In this document: positions 22,883 through 36,294 of the stretch, one piece after another
Layout of the letters: every line of letters starts with the position of its first letter
Position numbering within the stretch: position 1 is the stretch's first letter
Source: Delphinapterus leucas
Taxonomy: Eukaryota > Chordata > Mammalia > Artiodactyla > Monodontidae
Length of the DNA: 64,000 nucleotides
NCBI RefSeq assembly: GCF_002288925.2
Contig: NW_022098001.1
Span: 6,300,256 to 6,364,255, forward strand
Direction of reading: 5' to 3'
Made by a program: the position numbers and the translations under genes
Notes under the pieces: generated by a model
Database searches by the model: none
What the model was told of the DNA's origin: nothing
What the model saw: only the letters and a program-made list of their open reading frames with translations

Positions 22883-25153
22883 CAGTAAGTCCCCTACATA
22901 CAAACCTTCAAGTCGTGAACTTTCAAAGATGCGAATGTGTGTTCGATGTCCAATCATGTAAGTTCACGTGTCTGGCATACATCGTCACGTGCGTGCATCC
23001 TCTACAAGTGGTTGTGCTTTTGTGTACTTTACAGTGCTGTGTAGAGTACAGTAGTATAGTATCTTTATTTCAAGCCCATGATGTCCAGAAGCAGGTGTAA
23101 AAGCAGTAGTGATGTAGCTGGTACTGCTAAGAAGCGCCAAGTAATAACGATGGAAACAGAAGTGAATAATTGAGAGAGTGGGGTGAGGCAAAAAGATGGT
23201 AGATGTCGCTCGTTCTTATAACATGAATTGTTCAACCATTGGCATGATTCTAAAGAACAAGGGCAAGATCACAGAACTTGTGAAGTCTGCTGTGCCCATG
23301 ATGTTGACAATAATATCAAAGAAGCATGGAAAATTGATGGAGGAGATGGAGAAACTTCTCAGTGTGTAGATGCAGGATCAGCATCAGCGTCGAGTCCCGC
23401 TCAGCTTAATGCTGATTCAAGAGAAAATTAAAAGCCTTTATGAAGACTTGAAGAAGAAGCAGCAGAGAATCAGAGGGCGCATCTTTTAATGCCAACCATG
23501 GCTGGTTTCATCGGTTCAAGGCTAGAGCTAACCTTCACAACGTAAAAGTAAGTGTTGAGGCAGCGAGTGCAGATACGGTAGCTCCCTGGGAATTTCTTGA
23601 AACACTTTGAGAAATTATTGAAGGCATGTGTTTAACTGAGCAGGTTTTTAATGTGGATGAGACAGGACTGTACTGGAAGAGGATGCCAGACTGACATTAC
23701 ATCAGTAAGGAGGAAAAGTTGATGCCAGGCTATAAGGCACCAAAGGATAGGATGACTCTGTTTGGTGGCAATGCTTCCGGTGATGTGAAGCTGAAGCCTC
23801 TCTTAGTTTATCATTCAGAGAACCCAAGACCCTTAAAAACATAGCCAAGGGCTTCTCTTGTATGGAAGAATAACCCCAGAGCCTGGGTTACACAGGCCAT
23901 TTTCCAGGACTGGTTTTTCCACCACTTTATCCCAGAGGTAGAGAAATACTGCTTGGAGAAGGATCTCCCATTCAACATTCTTTTGCTGCTTGACAGTGCT
24001 CCGGGCCACCCTCCATTCATGGACAACTTTCATCCCAAAGTCAAAGTATCTGCCATCTGCCACCGAATAGTACATCGCTTATCCAACCTGTGGACCAGGG
24101 AGTTATAGTGACTTTCAAAAAATATTTTTTACATCACACTTTTCGTTAGGCAGTAAAGGCGAGTGATGAATCGGGAACAACCTTGCAACAATTTTGGAAG
24201 GACTATAACAGCTACAAGGCCATAAAAAACATTGACTTTTCTTGGCATGAGGTTATGGCTGTCACCATGAATGGGGTTTGGAAGAACCTTTGCCTGCAGT
24301 TTGTTGATGATTTTCATGGGTTTGAGAAGGTGGATGGAGTCCAAAGAGCAACGTAGTGACTCTCAGCGAAAAGCTGGAGCTAGGTCTGCAAGAGGACGAC
24401 TTCACTGAACTCCTTGCTGTGTAAAACAAGGAGCTTACTAATAAAGACCTGATGGAATTGGAGGCCCAGAGAAAGGATGAAGAGACAAGAGGAAGAAAGA
24501 GTAACTGAAGAACCAAAGAGATTCACGATGCAGGAAATGGCAAGGGGATTTTCTTTTCTTTATTTGAGGAGGCACTGTTCGTTTTTGAGGCACAGGACCT
24601 GAATGTAGAACAGTACACGAAGGTTGCAGCAGGCATTCAGAATGCAATGCAGTGCTACCGTGTCATCTATGACAAGGGAAAAAGAGCTACTACCCAGACA
24701 TCACTGGATCATTTTTTCAGGAGGGTAGATAGAATTGAATCCAGCAAGGAACCAGAACCTGTGCCATCAATGTCAGGTGTGAATGAAATTGCAGCTTGCC
24801 CTCCGTCTCCTATTGCTGAGGATCCTTCAGCTCTACCATTTCCCACCTCCTCTCCCTCCTTCAGTCAGTAAGTCTTCTTGCCTGTTCACTCGATGCCAGC
24901 CCCTGTAGGCCAGCTGTTGTACTGTACTACTGTACTTTTCAAGGTACTGTAAGATTTAAAATGTTTTCTTTATTTTTTGTTTGTTTTTTATGTATCATTT
25001 TTGTGAAAAGTATTATAAACCTATTACAGTACAGTACTGTATAGCCGATTGTGTTAGTTGGGTACCTAGGCTAACTGTGTTGGACTTATGAACAAATTGG
25101 ACTTACAAATGCGCTCTCAGAATGGACCTTGTTCGTATGTAGGGGATTTACTG
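22883..25153 (+). mobile_element. Tigger-family DNA transposon, near full length, decayed
   Basis: A 2.27-kb element with inverted ends CAGTAAGTCCCCTACATAC / GTATGTAGGGGATTTACTG. Broken coding sequence on the plus strand (about 23,080-24,870) reads as a pogo-like transposase: a CENPB-type DNA-binding start (SRSRCKSSSDVAGTAKKRQ-like), RSYNMNCSTIGMILKN, the DDE-region phrase FNVDETGLYWKRMPD, NILLLLDSAPGHPPFMDNF, and the C-terminal TQTSLDHFFRRVDRIESSKE. Stops and frameshifts are many. It resembles Tigger7 from memory; the subfamily is not certain. Confidence 0.88.
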
Positions 25154-25427
25154 TATTTTATTTACATAGCAATTTTAATTCTACATTAGAGAGGCCCTAA
25201 TTCAGATCCTCTTCATCTCAGTAACTTTGCAGCGGCCTCTTGTTTTCTTCCAGGTTTTCCACATTCAAATTCATTCCCCCCAGGGTGCCTGGGTCTCCTT
25301 TCTAAACACATATTTGGTTATCTTAGGCACACTTGAACCCAAGTTTGAGAAATATGGGACTTTGAGATCATAGGCAGACTCTCTTTTGTGATTTTCAAGA
25401 ACCTTTGCAATTAAGTTTATCTTAATC

Positions 25428-25803
25428 TGCTAGGGCTACCATAACAAAATACCACAGAGTGGCTTAAACAACAGTAAATGATTTTCTCATAGTTCTGGGG
25501 GCTGGAAGTTCAAGATCAAGGGACCAGCAGGGTTGATTTCTTTCTGGGTGAGACCTTTCTCCTTGGCTTACGAATGACTTCCTTCTGCCTGTGTCCTCAC
25601 GTGACCTTTTCTCTGTGCATATGCACTCCTAGTGTGTCTTCCTCTTTATAAGGACCCACCAGTCCTATTGATTTAGGCCCCACCCTTATGACCCCATTTA
25701 ATCTTAATTATCTCCTTAAAGGCCCTATCTCCAAATACAGTTACATTGGGGGTTTGGGCTTCAATATATAAACTGGAGGAAGGACACAATTCAGTCCTTA
25801 AAC
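25428..25803 (-). mobile_element. MLT1-like MaLR LTR
   Basis: The reverse complement reads as the mammalian MaLR LTR pattern: GGACTGAATTGTGTCC-like start, CTGTATTTGGAGATAGGGCC, TTATAAAGAGGAAGACACAC, and an end in CAGATTAAG. Old and diverged; no retroviral coding sequence is attached. Confidence 0.72.
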
Positions 25804-28800
25804 AGGCCCTTACCCTTCTTTAGTGGCTGATTTCCTACCAACCTTTCCCTCTAACAGCTGTTTACTTCAGCTGAACCATGCCCCCAGTATTCTCCCCAGC
25901 AGTGCCAGGTGCTGTGATACTTCATGTATCTGTACCAGCTGTTCCACTTGTCTAGAGATAAACTTTCTCTCCTTTTCCCAAAGACAAGTTTCTAATCAAT
26001 CTTCAGGGCTCTACCCAGTATCTGCTCTCCCACTTGCCCTGCCACCCTCCTACATCTCCCCAGTTCCTCCATACACAAGTGTTGATCGTGTTTTCTCTGT
26101 ATTCCTATAGCACTTCATAGGCTTACCATGGTGCTCATAACTTTGTAATGAGATTGCTTGTCCATTTTGCCTTGCAGATTATATCTTCCTCAGGGTCAGG
26201 GTTTGTGTCCTACTTAGGTTTATATTCCTTCTTTGCCTGGCAGTGATAGTCAATAAATCATTTTCTTAATTTTTTTAAATAAATAATTATCTGTGAACAA
26301 GCAGACATCTTTCAAAATTAAAGATTTGATCCTAACTATATGATAAAGTAGATAAGATTATAGTATTAAGGAAGTATAGGGTACAGAATGTTGTTGCCTA
26401 TTACTGAGATAGTTCATACTCTACACTTCTAGGGTTGACTTCTTAAAACAAAGAAATCATTGGTTCATATCTGTGAAAAGGAAAGATGGTGTTTTGTGAT
26501 TTGTATTTTTTTTTGTTTGCTTTTTTTTAACCTCAAGAGAGAACTTGTGTTGTGAGCTTATTATTGAAAGGAAAATTTACTTAGAAGACATTTATACAAG
26601 GAGAATGAGAGCCATAAAATCCAAGGGAAGCATCAGAAAGATTATAAAGAACACAGCAAAACATTTCTTGAGAACCAGTAACTCTGCTACTTGCTTTTAA
26701 ACTTATCTTTTATAAACCTCACGACAACCTGCAAGGTAGGTAATATTTATCCCCACTTAAAGAGGACACTAAAGCTCAGGAAGAAAAGACTAAGTAGCTA
26801 ATTAGGGAAGTTAGATATCAAACCCATTTCTTCTAACAAAGCCTAGTGTACTTCACTCTCATTTCATGGTGTAACATTGTCAGATTAATGATGAAAGAGA
26901 TTGACTTTTCCCCCTTTGCCTGGCATTGGTAAACAGTCAGTGGTTCTTTGCCAGGCTGCAGTATGCACAGTAAAGTAGTGGCAAGGGGACAGTGAACTGG
27001 GCACGCCTGAGTATGACTAGTGGACTGTAATTTGTATAAACTTTCTGGGGGGCAGTTTCTATGTGTATTTGAACAAATTTATACTCTTTGACCCCTTCTA
27101 ATTCCCATTCTAAGGATATAAGAAAAAAAATTGTTGAACAGAATTTTCTTTAGAGACCTTTTAATAATAGCAAAGAGAAAAAAACAATTCACATGTCAAC
27201 TAGAGGGCTGTTTGTACAAATGATGGGATATCTGTGAGAGGCAAAACCATCATGTCATTGTTGAAATCGTTTTTTTTTTTCTTTTGAGTCTTCTGGAAAC
27301 CTTATTTTATGATATACCAATTTTATAAAAAACATAATTAAGATTATAAATTTGGCATTCTCTTCCATGCCATTTCCCTGTAGGAAACAGAAGACACATT
27401 CAAAATAGTATAGCTCTGGGCCATGGGGGGGCCTAAAAGGATTGTTTACAAAGATGTAAGCAGATCATAGGAAAACCGTAAGGAATAATGTAGTATTTGG
27501 GGCTAGAAACAGTTTGGGCCGCTGTCACCTGAAGGGCCAAAGGACAGGGAGAAAGAGTCGTTGAGAGAGGGCCACCTTGAGAGGAGCTGTGACCTTCAGT
27601 AGAGGAACGCAGCGTGCCCAAGGCAACCCCTGCAGGAATAAATATCTGCGTCTGCTCTCTTCCATCCCTTTGATCTGCCAGGGCTCCCCACTAACCCAAC
27701 TCAGCTAAAAGCTAGAAGGCAAGATCAGGCTTCTGGAGCAGAGCGTGGTTGAGAGAGGTGGACCCTGGATCTGGAAAGGAAACAGAAGATATTCAGGCTA
27801 TATTAATTGAACACATATATATTGAGAGCCTGCAATGTACCAAGCACTATGATAGGAGTAGGCATATTGCAATGAGGAAGTAGTAGTCTCTGCCCTCACA
27901 GAGCATCTTGCTACTGAGAAGCCGTGATAATTGAACAAAAAAACTAATAATTGCAATGAAGAGTGTTTTATTATGGTAGGGAAAGTATGGTGTGCCATGG
28001 GAACAGAGAAACTTGACCCCATCTAGAGGGTAGGAAAGGATCCCCAAAGGAAATGATTGTTAAACTGAGACCTGAAAGAGGAATCAAAGTTAACTGTGGG
28101 AAGGAATAGGTAAGAAGAGAATGTTCATGGCAGACAGAGTAGCCTGTGCCAAAGTGTTAAGGTCAGAGACTGTATAAGAGCTGAAAGTTGTTGAACATTC
28201 TAGCAATTTTCATCACATATTTTGAAGCGTAAACTTCAATGAGCCAGGCACTATGCAGTAAGTTCCGTAAGGCAGCATCACTGAATGCAGGGAGAGAATA
28301 AAGAGGAGACTGGGGCTTGTTGCAGAAGAGTGATGGAGGGCCTTATGTACTATGTTAAGGAATATGTTCTTTATTGTTTGGGGTGTAGAATAGTTTTAAG
28401 TGGATAAATGACTTATTGAAATGCATGTTTCTAGAAAGGTTACCTAACCTACAGTGCAATTAATGGGGGCGGGGCAGCAAAACTGGATATAAGAAGGCTA
28501 TTTTAAATTCTGTTTCTAGTTGAGAAATGGTGTCCTGAAGTAGGGTGATGGCAGTGTGAACTGAGAGATGTGAATGGGTCCAGGAGAGACTTGTGATACA
28601 GAATCAACAGGACATCTTAATTGGTAAGAGGTTGTAAAAGGAGGAGTGTTCATGGATGGTCCCCAGGTTTCTGTCTGGAGCATCTGTGTAGATGGTAGTT
28701 CTGTTTATTGACCAATATGGATCAGCAGAATAAGAGCAGCTGCAATAGGGATAGGGAATACTAGTTCAATTATGGATATGTTCAAACTGCAACTTTTGTT

Positions 28801-29754
28801 AGTTGCATTTATCTGTGTAGATCTGAAGATAAGCAAAAGGTCTGGTCTAGGGATAGAGAACTGGCATTTATATCCACAGACCAAAAAAAGAAAGGGAGGA
28901 AATATACCACCATAAGGGTAGTCATCTTGGAGTGGTGGCATTGTGGGTGATTTTATTTTCTTTATTCCTTCTATATTTTGTAAATGTTCTGCAGCATACA
29001 CGTTTTGCTTTTCAAAAAGCCATTTTTCATTATTGTATGCTGGTTTAATATTTATTACATGGAAAAGGTTTTAAAATTACTCTATTTCAGTTGCAGATAT
29101 AAAGCATCTGAAAATGTTCTTGAGTGAAGGATAACAGAAATAAAAATTTTTAAAATTTCCCTAGGGCTGCTGTTTTATTTTATTACAAAAGGTATATGTC
29201 ATCTTTGTTTACTTTTTACCTTATGAAATTTGTATTGTTGAATTCTCTTTATCATTCTCCCCCTACAACCACTCACAGCCAGTCTCGTTCCCTGCAGATA
29301 GCTACTATTAACCATATGCAGTGTTTCAATCTATTAGTTTCATAGCTCTCAATTTTTCTAAATATTCAGAGTAGTCCACAGTATACATGTATCATAATTT
29401 ATTTAAACATTTCCCTATTGGTGGATGTTGAAATTACTCTCACTTTTGCTGTTGCAGAAGGCGCTTCAGTGAACATCGTTCTATGTGTATCTTTGTAGAT
29501 TTGGGGCTATATTTCTATAGGATATATTTTTAGAAATGGAACTGCTAAGTCAAAGAATAATTTGCATTTGAATTTTTATTAGTGTTAAACTGCTCTCAGA
29601 AAGGCCATGAAAGTGTCTATTTCCAAATACCCACACCAACACTGGGAATTAACAAACCTTAAAATTGTTTTCCGTCTGGAGGGGAAAAAATAAAAAAAGC
29701 TACCTTGTCTAATTCGTATTTTATTGGTGAGGTTGAAAACTTTTTCAGTGCTTC
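25804..29754. other. SLC25A32 intron 1, mostly unassigned
   Basis: About 4 kb between the MLT1-like LTR and the first L1 cluster. One MIR at 26,680-26,850. No open frame with family resemblance. Confidence 0.6.
26680..26850 (+). repeat. MIR
   Basis: MIR pattern: CCTCACGACAACCTGCAAGG TAGGTAATATTTATCCCC ... AAAGCTCAGGAAG ... ATCAAACCCATTTCTTC. Confidence 0.68.
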
Positions 29755-29905
29755 TTTTTTTTATTGAGTAGTTGATGTACAATATTACATGTTACAGTGT
29801 ACAGTATAGGGATTCACAATGTTTAGAGGTTATACTCCATTTATACTTATAAAATATTTGTTTTATTCCCCATGTTGTACAATATATTTTTTTAATATTA
29901 CTATT
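29755..29905 (-). mobile_element. Older L1 3'-end fragment
   Basis: A second L1 3'-UTR-like sequence (TTTTTTATTGAGTAGTTGAT onward) abuts the 3' end of the larger L1. It looks like a short 5'-truncated older insertion or the target of the later one. Confidence 0.6.
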
Positions 29906-30352
29906 TCTTTTACAAATTTTTTTATTTTATATTATAGTTGATTTACAACGTTGTGTTAGTTTCAGGTGTACAGCAAAGCGATTCATTATACATATACATT
30001 TATCTATTCTTTTTCCATATACGTTATTACAGAGTATTGAGTAGAGTTTCCTGTGCTATACAGTAGGTCTTTGTTGATTATTTTATATATAATAGTGTGT
30101 ATATGTTAATCCCAACCTCCTAATTTATCCCTTTCCCCCCACCTTTCCTCTGTGGTAACCATAAGTTTGTTTTCTAAATCTCTGAGTCTATTTCTGTTTT
30201 GTAAATAAGTTCATTGGTATCATTTTTTTAGATTCCACATATAAGCGATATCATATGATATTTGTCTGTCTGACTTCACTTAGTATGATAGATCCATCCA
30301 CATTGCTGCAAATGGTATTATTTCATTCTTTTTTATGGCTGAGTAGTATTCC

Positions 30353-30353
<1 letters not shown>

Positions 30354-30386
<33 letters not shown>
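30354..30386. repeat. (TG)n microsatellite in L1
   Basis: About 16 TG units inside the antisense L1 ORF2 region. Confidence 0.95.
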
Positions 30387-30391
<5 letters not shown>

Positions 30392-32363
30392 CCACATCTT
30401 CTTTATCCATTCACCTGTCAGTGGACATTTAGGTTGCTTCCATGTCTTGGCTGTTGTAAATAGTGCTGCAGTGAACATTGGGGTTCATGTATCTTTTCAA
30501 ATGAGAGTTTTCTCCGGATATATGCCCAGGAATGGGATTGCCGGATCATACGGTAGCTCTATTTTTATTTTTTTACAGACCCTTGATAATGTTCTCCATA
30601 GTGGCTGTACCAATTTACATTCCCACCAACAGTGTAGGAGTTTTCCCTTTTCTCTATACCCTTTCCAGCATTTATTGTTTGTAGACTTTTTGATGATGGC
30701 CTTTCTGACCGCTTTGAAGTGATACCTCATTGTAGTTTTGATTTGCATTTCTCTGATAATTAGTGATGTTGAGCATCTTTTCATGTGCCTGTCGGCCATC
30801 TGGATGTCATCTCTGGAGAAATGTCTATTTAGATCTTCTGCCCCTTTTTTGACTGGGTTGTTTGTTTTTTAATATTGAGTTGCGTGAGCTGTTTGTATAT
30901 TTTGGAGATTAATCCCTTGTCGGTTGCATCATTTGCACATATTTTCTCCCATTCTGTGGGTTATCTTTTCATTTTATTTATGGTTTCCATTTCTATACAA
31001 AAGCTTTTAAGTGTAATAAGGTCCTCTTTGTTTATTTTCTTTTTCTTTTTATTACTTTGGGAGGTTGATCCAAAAAGATATTGCTGCGATTTATGTCAAA
31101 GAACGTTCTGCCTATGTTTCCCTCTAAGAGTTTTATAGTATCTGTTCTTGCATTTAGGTCTTTAATCCATTTTTAGTTCAGTTTTGTGTATGGTGTTAGA
31201 GAGTGTTCTAATTTCATTCTTTTACATGTGGCTGTCCAGTTTTCCCAGTGCCATTTATTGAAGAGACTGTCTTTTCTCCATTGTATTTTCTTTCCTCCTT
31301 TGTCATACATAATTGACCATAAGTGTGTCGGTTTATTTGTGGACTTTCTATCCTGTTCCATTGATCTGTAAGTCTGTCTTTGTGCCAATACCATGCTATT
31401 TTGTTTACTGTAGCTTTATAGTATACTCTGAAGTCAGGGAGCCTGAAGCCTCCAGCTCTGTTTTTCTTTCTCAAGAATTTGTGTTTCCATACAAATTTTA
31501 GGATTTTTTTTTTTTTTGGTTCCAGATCTGCAAAAATGCCATTGGTAATTTGAGAGATTGCATTGAATCTGTAGATTGCCATGGGTAGTATAGTTGTTTT
31601 GACAATATTAATTCTTCCAATCCAAGAACATCGTATATATTTTCATCTGTTTTGTGTCATCTTTGATGTTTCATCAGTGTCTTATAGTTTTTGGAGTACA
31701 GGTCTTTTGCCTCCTTAGGTTTATTCCTAGACATTTTATTCTTGTTGATGTGATGGTAAATGGGATTGTTTCCTCAATTTCTGATCTTTCATTGTTAGCA
31801 TAAAGAAATGCAACAGAATTCTGTGTATTAATTTTGTGTCCTGCAACTTTACCAAATTCATCGATGAGCTCTAGTAGTTTTCTGGTGGCATCTTTAGGAT
31901 TTTCTATGTATAGTATAATGGCATCTGCAAACAGTGATAGTTTTTTTTCTTTTCCCATTTGGATTCCTTTTATTTCTTTTTCTTCTCTGATTGCCATGGC
32001 TAGGACTTCCAAAACTATGTTGAATAAAAGTGGCAAGAGTGGACATTCTTGTCTTGTGCATGATCTTAGAGGAAATACTTTTAGCTTTGCACACGTTAGC
32101 TGTGGGATTGTCATATATGGCCTTTATTATGTTGAGATATGTTCCCTCTATGCCCACTTTCTGGAGAGTTTTTATAATTGGGTGTTGAATTTTATCAAAA
32201 GCTTTTTCTGCATTTATTGAGATGATCATATGGTTATTACTTTTCAGTTGGTTAATGTGGAGTATCACACTGATTAATTTGCAGATATTGAAAAATCCTT
32301 GCATCCCTGGGATAAATTCCACTTGATCATGGTGTAGATCCTTTTAATGTGTTGTTGGACTCA

Positions 32364-32474
<111 letters not shown>

Positions 32475-32620
32475 TCATAGAATGAGTTTGGGAGTGTTCC
32501 TACTGCTGCAATTTTTAAAAATAGTTTCAGAAGGATAGGTGTTGACTCTTCTCTAACTGTTTGATAGAATTCACCTGTGAAGCCATCTGGTCTTGGATTC
32601 TTGTTTGTTGGGAGGTTTTT

Positions 32621-32960
32621 GTTTGTTTTTAAATTTTAAATATTTATTTATTTATTTTTGGCTGTGTTGGGTCTTCATTGCTGCATGCAGGCTTTCTCTA
32701 GTTGTGGCGAGCGGGGGCTACTCTTCATTGTGGTGCTCGGGATTCTCATTGCGGTGGCTTCTCTTGTTGCAGAGCATGGGCTCTAGGCACGCGGGCTTCA
32801 GTAGTTGTGGCTCATGGGCTCTAGAGCACAGGCTCAGTAGTTGTGGCACAGGGGCTTAGTTGCTCCGCGGCATGTGGGATATTCCCAGACCAGGGATCGA
32901 ACCTGTGTCCCCTGCATTGGCAGGCAAATTCTTATCCACTGCGCCACCAGGGAAGCTCTT
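32621..32960 (-). mobile_element. CHR-type SINE, long form, nested in L1
   Basis: A minus-strand SINE of the longer GGCTGTGTTGGGTCTTC-ending type, with the imperfect duplication TTGGGAGGTTTTT/TTGGGAGTTTTT at 32608-32620 and 32961-32972. Confidence 0.9.
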
Positions 32961-34780
32961 TTGGGAGTTTTTAAATCACAGTTTCAATTTCAGCACTTGT
33001 GATTGGTCTGTTCATATTTTCTATTTCTTCCTGGTTCAGTTTTGGGAGATTGTACCTTTCTATGAATTTGTCCATTTCTTCTGGGTTATCTATTTTATTG
33101 GCATATAGTTGCTTGTAATAGTCTCTTATGATCCTTTGTATTCCTGTGGAGTCTGTTGTACCTTCTCCTTTTTCATTTCTAATTTTGATTTGAGCCTTCG
33201 CCCCTTTTTTCTTGATAACCCTGGCTAAAGGTTTATCAATTTTGTTTATATTTTCAAAGAACCAGCTTTAAGTTTCATTAATCTTTTGTATTCTTCGTCT
33301 CTATTTCATTTATTTCTGCTCTGATCTTTATGATTTCTTTCCTTCTGCTAACTTTGGGTTTTGTTTGTTCTTTTCTCTATTTGCTTTAGGTATAAGGTTA
33401 GGTTGTTTATTTGGGAGTTTTCTCGTTTCCTGAGGTAAGATTGTATTGCTATAAACTTCTTAGAAGTGCTTTTACTGCATCCTATAGGTTTTAGATCATC
33501 GTGTTTTTGTTTTCATTTGTATCTAGGTATTTTTTGATTTCGTCTTTGATTTCTTCAGTGATCCAGTGGTTGTTTAGTAGCATATTGTTTAGCCTCCACG
33601 TGTTTCTGGGTTTTTTACCGTTTTTTTCTTGTAGTTGATTTGTAATCTCATAATGTTGTGAAATTCAATAAATTTCAATTTTTTTAAATTTACTGAGGCT
33701 TGCTTTGTGGCCCAGCATGTGGTCAGTCCTGGAAAATGTTCTATGTGCACTTGAGAAGAATGTGTATTCTGCTACTTTCAGATGGAATGCTCTATAAATA
33801 TCAAGTAACTCCATCTGGCCTAATGTGTCACTTAAACCTGTGTTTCCATATTGATTTTCCGTCTAAATGATGTGTACACTGATGTAAGTGGGGTGTTAAA
33901 ACCCCCCCACTATTATTGTGTTACTGTCAATTTCTCTTTTTATGGTTGTTAACATTTGTGTTATATATTGAGGTGCTCCTATGTTGGATGTGTGTGTGTG
34001 TGTGTATATATAAGTGTGTGTGTTTGTGTATATATATATATGATATATGATATATATCTTCTTGAATTGATTCTTCGATCGTTATGTAGTGTCCTTTGTC
34101 TCTTCTAACAGTCTTTATTTTACAGTTTATTTTGTCTCATGTGAGTATTGCTACTCCAGCTTTCTTTTGATTTCCATTTGCATGGAGTACCGTTTTCTAT
34201 CCTCTCGTGTTCATTCTGTATGTGTCCCTAGATCTGAATTGGGTCTCTTGTAGACAGCATATATACGGATCTTCTTTTTATATCCATTCAGCCAGTCTTT
34301 GTCTTTTGGTTGGAGCATTTAATCCATTTACATTTAAGGTAGTTACCAATATGTATGTTCTTAATGCCATTTTGCTAATTGTTTTGGATTTGTTTTTGTA
34401 GGTATTTTTTTCTTCCTTTCCTTTTTTGTTCCCTTCTCCTGTGATTTGAAGACTATCTTTAGTGTTGTGTTTGGATTCTTTTTTCTTTTTTTGAGTATCT
34501 GTTGTAGATTTTTGGTTTGTGCTTACCATGAGGTTTTGCTATAGCAGTCTTTATATATACAGTATTGTTTGAAGTTGCTGGTATCTTAATTTCAAATGGA
34601 TTTCCAGTATCCTTCATTTGTTCTCTCCTCGCAGTTGCTGGTTTTGATATCATATTTGTGTGTGGGTGATTTCCTACCTTTACTGTATGTTTTCCTCTAC
34701 TAGTAAGCTTTCCATTCGTAATTTTCTTGTTTCTAGTTGTGGCCTTTTCTCTTCTGCCTAGTCAAGTTCCTTTAGCATTT

Positions 34781-35544
34781 TTTTTTAACATCTTTATTGG
34801 AGTGTAGTTGCTTTACAATATTGTTTTAGTTTTTGCTGTATAACAAAGTGAATCAACTATACATATACATATATCCCCATATCTCCTCCCTCTTGCGTCT
34901 CCCTCCCACCCTCCCTATCCCACCCCTCTAGATGGACACAAAGCACCGAGCTGATCTCCCTGTGCTATGCGGCTGCTTCCCACTAGCTATCTGTTTTGCA
35001 CTTGGTAGTGTATATATTTCCATGCCACTCTCTCACTTCATCCCAGTTTACCCTTCCCCTTCCCCATGTCCTCAAGTCCATTCTCTATGTCTGCATCTTT
35101 ATTCCTGTCCTGCCCCTAGGTTCATTAGAACCTTTTTTTTTTTTTTAGATTCCATATATATGTGTTAGCATATGGTATTTGTTTTTCTCTTTCTGACTTA
35201 CTTCACTCTGTATGACAGTCTCTAGGTCCATCCACCTCAGTACAAATAACTCCATTTCGTTTCTTTTTATGGCTGAGTAATATTCCATTGTATATATGTG
35301 CCACATCTTCTTTATCCATTCATCTGTCCATGGACATTTAGGTTGTTTCCATGTCCTGGCTTTTGTAAATAGTGCTGCAGTGAACATTGTGGTACATGTC
35401 TCTTTTTGAATTATGGTATTCTCGGGGTATATGCCCAGTAGTGGGATTGCTGGGCCGTATGTTAGTTCTATTTTTAGTTTTTTAAGGAACCTCCATACTG
35501 TTCTCTATTAGTGGCTGTATAAATTTACATTCCCACCAACAGTG
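34781..35544 (-). mobile_element. 5'-truncated L1 nested in the larger L1
   Basis: A 764-bp L1 3' fragment with the duplication TCCTTTAGCATTT at 34768-34780 and 35545-35557. It encodes the end of ORF2 on the minus strand (YTMEYYSAIKRNEMELFVLR) plus the 3' UTR. A clean example of target-primed insertion into an L1 ORF1 region. Confidence 0.92.
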
Positions 35545-35949
35545 TCCTTTAGCATTTGTTGCAAAGGTGGTTTGATGGTGCTGAATTCTCTTAGCTTTTG
35601 CTTGTCTGTAAAGCTTTTGATTTCTTCTTCAAATTTGAACGAGATTCTTGCTGAGCAGAGTATTCTTGGTTGTAGGTTTTTCCCTTTCACCACTTTAAAT
35701 ATATTGTGCCACTCCCTTCTGGCCTGCAGAGTTTTTGCTGAAAAATCCGCCAATAACCTTATGGGGATTCCCTTGTATGTTATTTGTTGCTTTTCCCTTG
35801 TTGCTTTTAATATTTCCTCTTTGTCTTTAATTTTTGTCAATTTGATTAATGTGTCTTGGTGTTTTCCTCCTTGGGTTTATCCTTTGTGACACTCTCTGTG
35901 CTTCTTGTAATTGGGTGACTGTTTCCTTTCCCATATTAGGGAAGTTTTT

Positions 35950-36294
35950 GTTTTTGTTTTTTGTTTTTTGTTTTATTTATTTATTTATTTTTGGCTGCGC
36001 TGGCCCCACCAGCCACGGCAAGCAGGGGCCACTCCCCGCCGTGGTGCGTGGGCCTATCACTGCAGCGGCCTCTCCTGCCGTGGAGCATGGGCTCTAAGGC
36101 ACACAGGCCTCAGTAGTCACGGCACATGGGCTTCAGCAGCTGTGGCTCTCGGGCCCCAGAGCGCAGGCTTAGCAGCAGCGGCGCATGGGCCCAGTTGCTC
36201 CGCGGCACACAGGATCCTCCCAGACCAGGGCCCGAAGCCGCGTCCCCCCCACCGGCAGGCAGACTCCCAACTGCTGCACCACCACGGAAGCCCC
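35950..36294 (-). mobile_element. CHR-type SINE, long form, nested in L1
   Basis: A minus-strand SINE with the duplication TAGGGAAGTTTT (35937-35948 and 36295-36306). It lies inside L1 ORF1. It is more diverged than the shorter SINE copies in the window. Confidence 0.9.

Noticed and set aside
24647..24871. A plus-strand frame ending in a serine/proline-rich tail
   Set aside because: It is the C-terminal part of the decayed Tigger transposase; the upstream coding region has many stops, so domestication is not supported.
30497..32322. Minus-strand open frames with reverse transcriptase similarity
   Set aside because: They are fragments of L1 ORF2 broken by stops and frameshifts, reported as part of the L1 and not as genes.
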